49,840 nt of DNA from Blastocatellia bacterium (GTDB lineage Bacteria > Acidobacteriota > Blastocatellia > HR10 > J050): assembly GCA_026985075.1 (NCBI GenBank), contig JALSQX010000041.1:1-49840 (forward strand). Direction: 5' to 3'. Positions within the stretch are counted from its first letter, which is position 1. The number at the start of each line of letters is the position of its first letter. A program made the position numbers and the translations under genes. Positions 44,897 through 49,840 of the stretch are shown here, piece by piece. Below the pieces are notes generated by a model that was given only the letters and a program-made list of their open reading frames with translations, had not been told where the DNA came from and searched no databases.

Positions 44897-46981
44897 ATGA
44901 TTCAAAGTCTGCTCAAGCGGCGCGTCGAGAAGCGACCGGACAAGGTCCGTTTCGAGGGACGCATTCTTTTTCTCACCGAAGATCCCGAACTCATCCGACG
45001 ACAGATCGCAGGCGAGGATCTGGATTGGCATCCCGGGATTCCTCTGCGCCATGATATCAGCACCGATGAGATTGCGCCCGCCTACATCTGTTTTTATTTC
45101 GATGAGACGCTGGGCGAGTTTCCCTATCTCGGGCTCAAAGCGGGCGGTCAATTCCCCATCGGGCGCGGCGATGTGAAGCGAGGGGGTTTCGTCGCCTCGG
45201 TTTCTGGCAAGCGTCGCGGCAAGGGATCCAGCCGGGAACAAGCGCCCTATGCCGAACTCATGGCCGGCATTCGCCTCATCATCGCTGAGAACATCGAGCG
45301 CATCTACAAACAGAATTGCCAGAACCTGGGATTGTTCACCTCGACCAATTTCGACCTCATCGATCGCATTCGTCGCGGCGAAGAGATTCCGCTCAGCGAG
45401 TTCACCCGGGGCGAGGACGAGATCACCCGCCAGATCATCGAGTACGGCGGTCTGTTCGCCTTCAATGTGGCACGGCTTCAGGGTCGCGCCCGGGTGCCGC
45501 GCATCACCACTGCACCGCGACCGATGACGTTGGCCGAGAAGATCCTGGCCCGCCATCTGGTCGTCGATCTGGCGGAGGATCGCGTCGGCGTGCCCGCGGT
45601 GAAGCCTGGTGATGCCGGTTTCGTTCGCGCTGATATTCGTTTCAGCCACGAATACGTCACGCCCATGGCGGCCATGTTTTTCAAGAGACTGGTCGGCGAA
45701 CACGAACGGGTCAACGATCCCTCGTCCATCTATTTCTTCCGCGATCACCTCACGTTCCTCGACGAGGTGATGCCGCCCGAGCGACGAAAGATGGGATTGC
45801 TCGACCTGGCGCTCAAGCAGAAAGAGATGCAGGAATCGTTCGCCCGCCAGCAGGGAATCACCTACCACGGCGAGTTGACCGATCGTAAAGGATCTGAGGG
45901 CATCTGTCACAGCATCATGTTGGAGCGATATGCGCTCCCCGGACAGGTGGTCATCGGCACCGATTCGCACACCCCTCATTCGGGAGCCATCGGGTGTCTG
46001 GCATTCGGTGTGGGAACGACCGACATTTTCAACTCCTGGATCACCAAGGACGTGCGGGTATGCGTTCCGCCATCGGTCAAGGTCGTCGTCCGCGGGCGAT
46101 TGCCCGACAACGTCACCGCCAAGGACCTCATCCTGGCCATTCTACGGATGGACGACATCAGAAGTGGACGGGCCATCGGCAAGGTGATCGAATATACCGG
46201 CGAGGCCGTCCGGGCGCTGAGCATCGACGAGCGAGCGACGCTGACCAACATGGCCGCCGAAATCGGCGGATTCACGGGCATCGTCGCCCCCGATGAGAAG
46301 ACGGTCGATTTCCTCGTCGAGCGGCGCGGGATGGCCCGCGCCGACGCCGAGCGACTCTGCGAAGGATTGGCCAGCGATCCCGATGCTGAATATGATCAGG
46401 TCATCGAGATCGATGCCGCCCAACTGCGACCGATGGTGGCGCTGCCCAGCGATCCGGGCAACGGCCTGTTTCTCGATGAACTGAAGGATGAGGTGAAGAT
46501 CGACATCGCCTATGGTGGCTCGTGCACGGCCGGCAAACGGGAAGACATGGACATGTACGCTCGCGTCTTGCGCCAGGCGCTGGAGCGTGGTCGGCGCGTT
46601 CATCCCGATGTGCGATTCTACATTCAATTCGGATCGCAGGATGTACGCGAGTATTGTCTCCAGCGCGGCTATGTGGACATCTTTCGACGAGCCGGCGCCA
46701 TCGTCATCGAACCGAGCTGCGGCGCTTGCATCAACGCCGGCCCGGGAGCCACCGTTCGCCCCGAGGAAGTGAGCATCAGCGCGCAGAATCGCAATTTCCC
46801 CGGCCGCAGTGGTCCCGGCCAACTCTATCTGGCCAGCCCGCTGACGGTGGCCGCTTCGGCCATCGCGGGCAAAATCGTCGCCTACCACAGCGAGGACGAG
46901 CGCCCCGAGTCATCGGAGCGGTCATCCGGGTCCGAACGCTATGGCGACATTATTCACACGTTAAAATCGAGAGACATCTAG
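44897..46981 (+). CDS. Aconitase-family [4Fe-4S] hydro-lyase with N-terminal swivel domain
   Basis: The 694-residue product joins both parts of the aconitase/isopropylmalate dehydratase fold, but in reverse order. The swivel (LeuD-like) part comes first, with SGKRRGKGSSREQAPYAELM near residue 105-124. The catalytic (LeuC-like) part follows, with VVIGTDSHTPHSGAIGCLAF, then the cluster cysteines in GGSCTAGKREDMDMY and EPSCGACINAGPGATV. All three cluster Cys are present. The substrate (isopropylmalate, homoaconitate, methylcitrate or another) cannot be read. It stands alone on the plus strand. Confidence 0.88.
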   Translation: MIQSLLKRRVEKRPDKVRFEGRILFLTEDPELIRRQIAGEDLDWHPGIPLRHDISTDEIAPAYICFYFDETLGEFPYLGLKAGGQFPIGRGDVKRGGFVASVSGKRRGKGSSREQAPYAELMAGIRLIIAENIERIYKQNCQNLGLFTSTNFDLIDRIRRGEEIPLSEFTRGEDEITRQIIEYGGLFAFNVARLQGRARVPRITTAPRPMTLAEKILARHLVVDLAEDRVGVPAVKPGDAGFVRADIRFSHEYVTPMAAMFFKRLVGEHERVNDPSSIYFFRDHLTFLDEVMPPERRKMGLLDLALKQKEMQESFARQQGITYHGELTDRKGSEGICHSIMLERYALPGQVVIGTDSHTPHSGAIGCLAFGVGTTDIFNSWITKDVRVCVPPSVKVVVRGRLPDNVTAKDLILAILRMDDIRSGRAIGKVIEYTGEAVRALSIDERATLTNMAAEIGGFTGIVAPDEKTVDFLVERRGMARADAERLCEGLASDPDAEYDQVIEIDAAQLRPMVALPSDPGNGLFLDELKDEVKIDIAYGGSCTAGKREDMDMYARVLRQALERGRRVHPDVRFYIQFGSQDVREYCLQRGYVDIFRRAGAIVIEPSCGACINAGPGATVRPEEVSISAQNRNFPGRSGPGQLYLASPLTVAASAIAGKIVAYHSEDERPESSERSSGSERYGDIIHTLKSRDI

Positions 46982-47081
46982 GAGTTCGCCCGCACCAAGT
47001 CCTTGGGTTTAGAAGCGCCAGGAGTAAAGGCAACGACACAAAGGCGAGTGCGCAGTCAGATATCAAGAAAGGCCCCGAAAG

Positions 47082-47168
47082 GGTATATCTTCATGTGTGA
47101 AGGTAACGGAGCATCTCGGCCGCCTGGTCAGGCATCGGCGTCGGTATATCCTCATGTGTGAAGGCAAC
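47082..47168. repeat. Short direct repeat in intergenic region
   Basis: A 26-nt element starting GGTATATCTTCATGTGTGAA occurs at 47082-47107 and, with two changes, at 47143-47168. The 46982-47321 interval otherwise holds nothing recognisable. Confidence 0.6.
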
Positions 47169-47321
47169 AGCCGGAGCTCACCATTGCTGAAGGCGCTCTT
47201 TCGAAGTGTTCTGTTCAAACCGAGTCGGTGTTCCTTTCTCCTGTTGTCGCTGCGCCTCTCTCACACCCGCTTGATTATCAAAGGGATTGGTCTGGATAGG
47301 CACTCCTCCGTGCTGTTGTTG

Positions 47322-47984
47322 CTACTGCTTCTCCCTCACCCGCTCGATCATCCCCAGCCAATACGGCGGCTCCTCATACAACACCTTCCTATCCACCCGC
47401 TTCATCCGGGGCCTGTTCCCATCGGGCGGCCGCAACCCCTTCCGCTCACTGAGCGCTCTCACCCGCTCATAGGCCCGAATCGCCCGGTCATACGCCTTCA
47501 TCTGCTGCTCGTAAAACTCCCCCAACCGCAACCATGGCCATGTTGAATCAGAATCGGCCACCGTCCCGGCTATCAACTCCGCCGCCGCTGCCACGTTCCC
47601 CTCCTTGATGTACTGCTGTGCCTTCAGATAGTGGTAGTTCGCCCGATCCGCCGCCGTCCGCACCTCCCGCACTTCAAAATACCCCACCAAAGCCGTGAAG
47701 ATCCCACGATGACTAGGAGGCAGTCGCAAACCTAAATCCCGGGCATCAAACTCAGCCTCAATATAGTATTGCCCTGGCCCCAGGGGGTCACCATCATTGC
47801 TCAGTATCTCGATCACCGCTTCAGCGTAGTTCTCCTGATCTAATACCGGAGGAAATTCGGTCACCACCTCTGTTACCCAATTTATAATCGTCATATTCGT
47901 CAGGCTTCGGCTGATAGCCGTAATTGGGATCAAATTCGTACCGGGTCGGAGTAACAACCGCACCATTACGCAAATACTCAATCC
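47322..47984 (-). pseudogene. Downstream fragment of IS-disrupted gene (TPR-like end)
   Basis: This is the segment on the far side of the IS. The long open frame carries FPPVLDQENYAEAVIEILSN and a TPR-like stretch YLKAQQYIKEGNVAAAAELI, ending YWLGMIERVREKQ. In a second frame next to the IS the DNA reads IEYLRNGAVVTPTRYEFDPN and then YGYQPKPDEYDDYKLGN, which looks more protein-like than the start of the long frame. A +1 frameshift near 47880-47895 would join the two. Alternatively, a separate gene starts at the ATG in MTIINWVTEVV. The presence of an IS at its upstream border suggests that it is the broken 3' part of the next gene. Confidence 0.5.
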
Positions 47985-48933
47985 TGCTCAGTTGCAAAGA
48001 TCGAGGTGGAGCGTGAACAAGCTAGCGGTGCAGGTCATAGACCAACCCCTTGACCGCCGGCTCTCGGTGCCGGTGACTCGCCTTGCGGGAGCGAATCGTC
48101 TCCCCAAACTTGCGCTTGATCACCGAATGGACCGTCTCGCACTTTCATCTCTGCCCATAGATCCCATCCAACCGCGCCGCAGCCACCAACTCGGCTCGGG
48201 CTCTGCGCTCAGAAGAGACCAGGTTGCCCCCTCTGCGGACTGGAGGGATCAGGTCCCCTTCCTCCACCCCACACCCATCGAAGCCCCCATCGGCCCACAT
48301 CATCCAGGCCCGTGCTCGCCCTTGGTAGCGGCCGTAGCGCCGGGCCTCTCGCCGCAGACCGCTCAGATACGGGGCATCGCTCCCCGGTCCGCTCCCGCTC
48401 CTCCAGGCCAGGATCAGCGGCGCGTCGGCGCCGACCGTGTAGACCCCCTTGATCCCCTCTCGGCGCCTCCGCCCGGCGCGGCTCGGGTAATAGGCGCTGG
48501 CCTGGGTGAGCCGAAACCCGGTAGAGTCCGAAGCCATCACCTCCTCCTTCACTCCCAGCTTCGCCAGCCACCTCTGCTTCATCCGCTCCAGGTCCCGCAT
48601 CCGCCACCGACGGTACGCCCGGTAGAGAGTGGTGTGATCCGGCACCCGCCTCAGGCCCAGGGCGTGGCCGACCCGGTCGCTGGCCAGCAACCACTCCTCC
48701 ACATCCCGATAGCTCACATCGAGGTAGAAGCCCAGCAACACGCAGGCGGCCAACTGGGGGAAGGTGTAGATATGCGGGCTCTTGGGATGAGTATATGGGG
48801 GCAAAGTCTGCTGAGCGATCGCGTAGGCCAGGCGGGCCATCCGGACGTAGCGGCTCTCTCGTTGTTCCTTGCTCCTTTTTCGGCGGGCCATGAGGTCTAT
48901 TTACCATCGCCCGTCAATCTTTGCAACTGAGCA
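47985..48933 (-). mobile_element. IS element with 17-bp terminal inverted repeats
   Basis: The ends are TGCTCAGTTGCAAAGAT at 47985-48001 and its reverse complement at 48917-48933. The element is about 949 bp and carries one transposase gene of IS5/IS4-like DDE type. No clear target duplication is visible at the borders. Confidence 0.8.
48022..48891 (-). pseudogene. IS transposase (DDE, IS5/IS4-like) with in-frame TGA
   Basis: The frame starts MARRKRSKEQRESRYVRMAR. DDE residues are Asp in VMASDSTGFR and Asp in WADGGFDGCG. After DGIYGQR at 48148 the frame meets TGA (48145-48147), but continues unbroken with KCETVHSVIKRKFGETIRSR, which contains the third acidic residue (Glu), then HREPAVKGLVYDLHR and TAG at 48022-48024. 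A Trp TGG at this position is expected from the family, so a single change to TGA truncates the enzyme before its Glu. The IS is probably inactive unless the stop is read through. Confidence 0.85.

Positions 48934-49840
<907 letters not shown>

Noticed and set aside
47992-48930. 312-codon plus-strand frame over the IS
   Set aside because: It is the antisense shadow of the transposase, which has recognisable DDE motifs on the minus strand.

Overview
The window looks like a chromosomal segment of an Acidobacteriota-type bacterium. The basis is GC-rich DNA, a secreted VWFA-related protein of the kind typical of Acidobacteria (37868-38923), and ordinary housekeeping genes (purL, rimI, nhaC, lon, an aconitase-family hydro-lyase). 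The lineage is inferred, not proven. The CRISPR repeat resembles those of Thermus, which hints at a thermophile or at horizontal transfer.

The first 25.9 kb is one large type III-B (Cmr) CRISPR-Cas locus, all read on the minus strand. From upstream to downstream it holds a promoter candidate (25889-25917), cas6, cmr1, cas10/cmr2, cmr3, cmr4, an inserted UPF0175/PIN toxin-antitoxin relic with a HicB-like scrap, cmr5, cmr6, a CARF-RelE gene (Cami1-like), hicB-hicA, a Csx1 (CARF-HEPN) fused to a Csx3-like domain, an MNT-type nucleotidyltransferase, an NE0113-family CARF protein, cas1, cas2, a leader and the array. I count 104 repeats of 37 nt and 103 complete spacers (16-7924); the array runs off the left edge. 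The crRNA strand is the minus strand, giving repeats that end in ATTGCGAC, the 8-nt handle known from Thermus type III systems. Cas10 keeps its GGDD cyclase motif. The predicted logic is therefore target RNA binding, cyclic oligoadenylate synthesis, and activation of several CARF effectors (a HEPN RNase and a RelE-type mRNA interferase), damped by ring-nuclease-like proteins (Csx3 domain, NE0113).

The most striking signal is inside the array. At least 19 spacers, read in the plus strand, encode divergent versions of the same short N-terminal protein region (start-codon part MT.EELK.RLE, middle part LP.DERAAIV, then SLLTALQRWENEGRLT). Six more encode an LG(P/A)KPRSLDESED motif and four an LYAPELKELYN motif that ends in a stop codon. 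All lie in the same orientation, so crRNAs are antisense to the mRNA. The host appears to have repeatedly vaccinated itself against one diversifying gene family, including in the leader-proximal (newest) spacer.

From 26.4 to 47 kb the content is housekeeping: purL, rimI, a YdjM-like membrane protein, a hypothetical gene, nhaC, a secreted M28 peptidase, a DHH phosphoesterase, the VWFA protein, lon, a TPR protein, a secreted subtilase and an aconitase-family enzyme. Three gene-free stretches (28.8-29.35, 31.4-32.4 and 36.1-36.55 kb) carry a family of roughly 70-bp hairpin repeats with compensatory stem changes. The right end holds an IS element with an in-frame stop in its transposase, inserted into a secreted Ig-like/peptidase-like gene, followed by a poly-C tract that is probably an assembly artefact.
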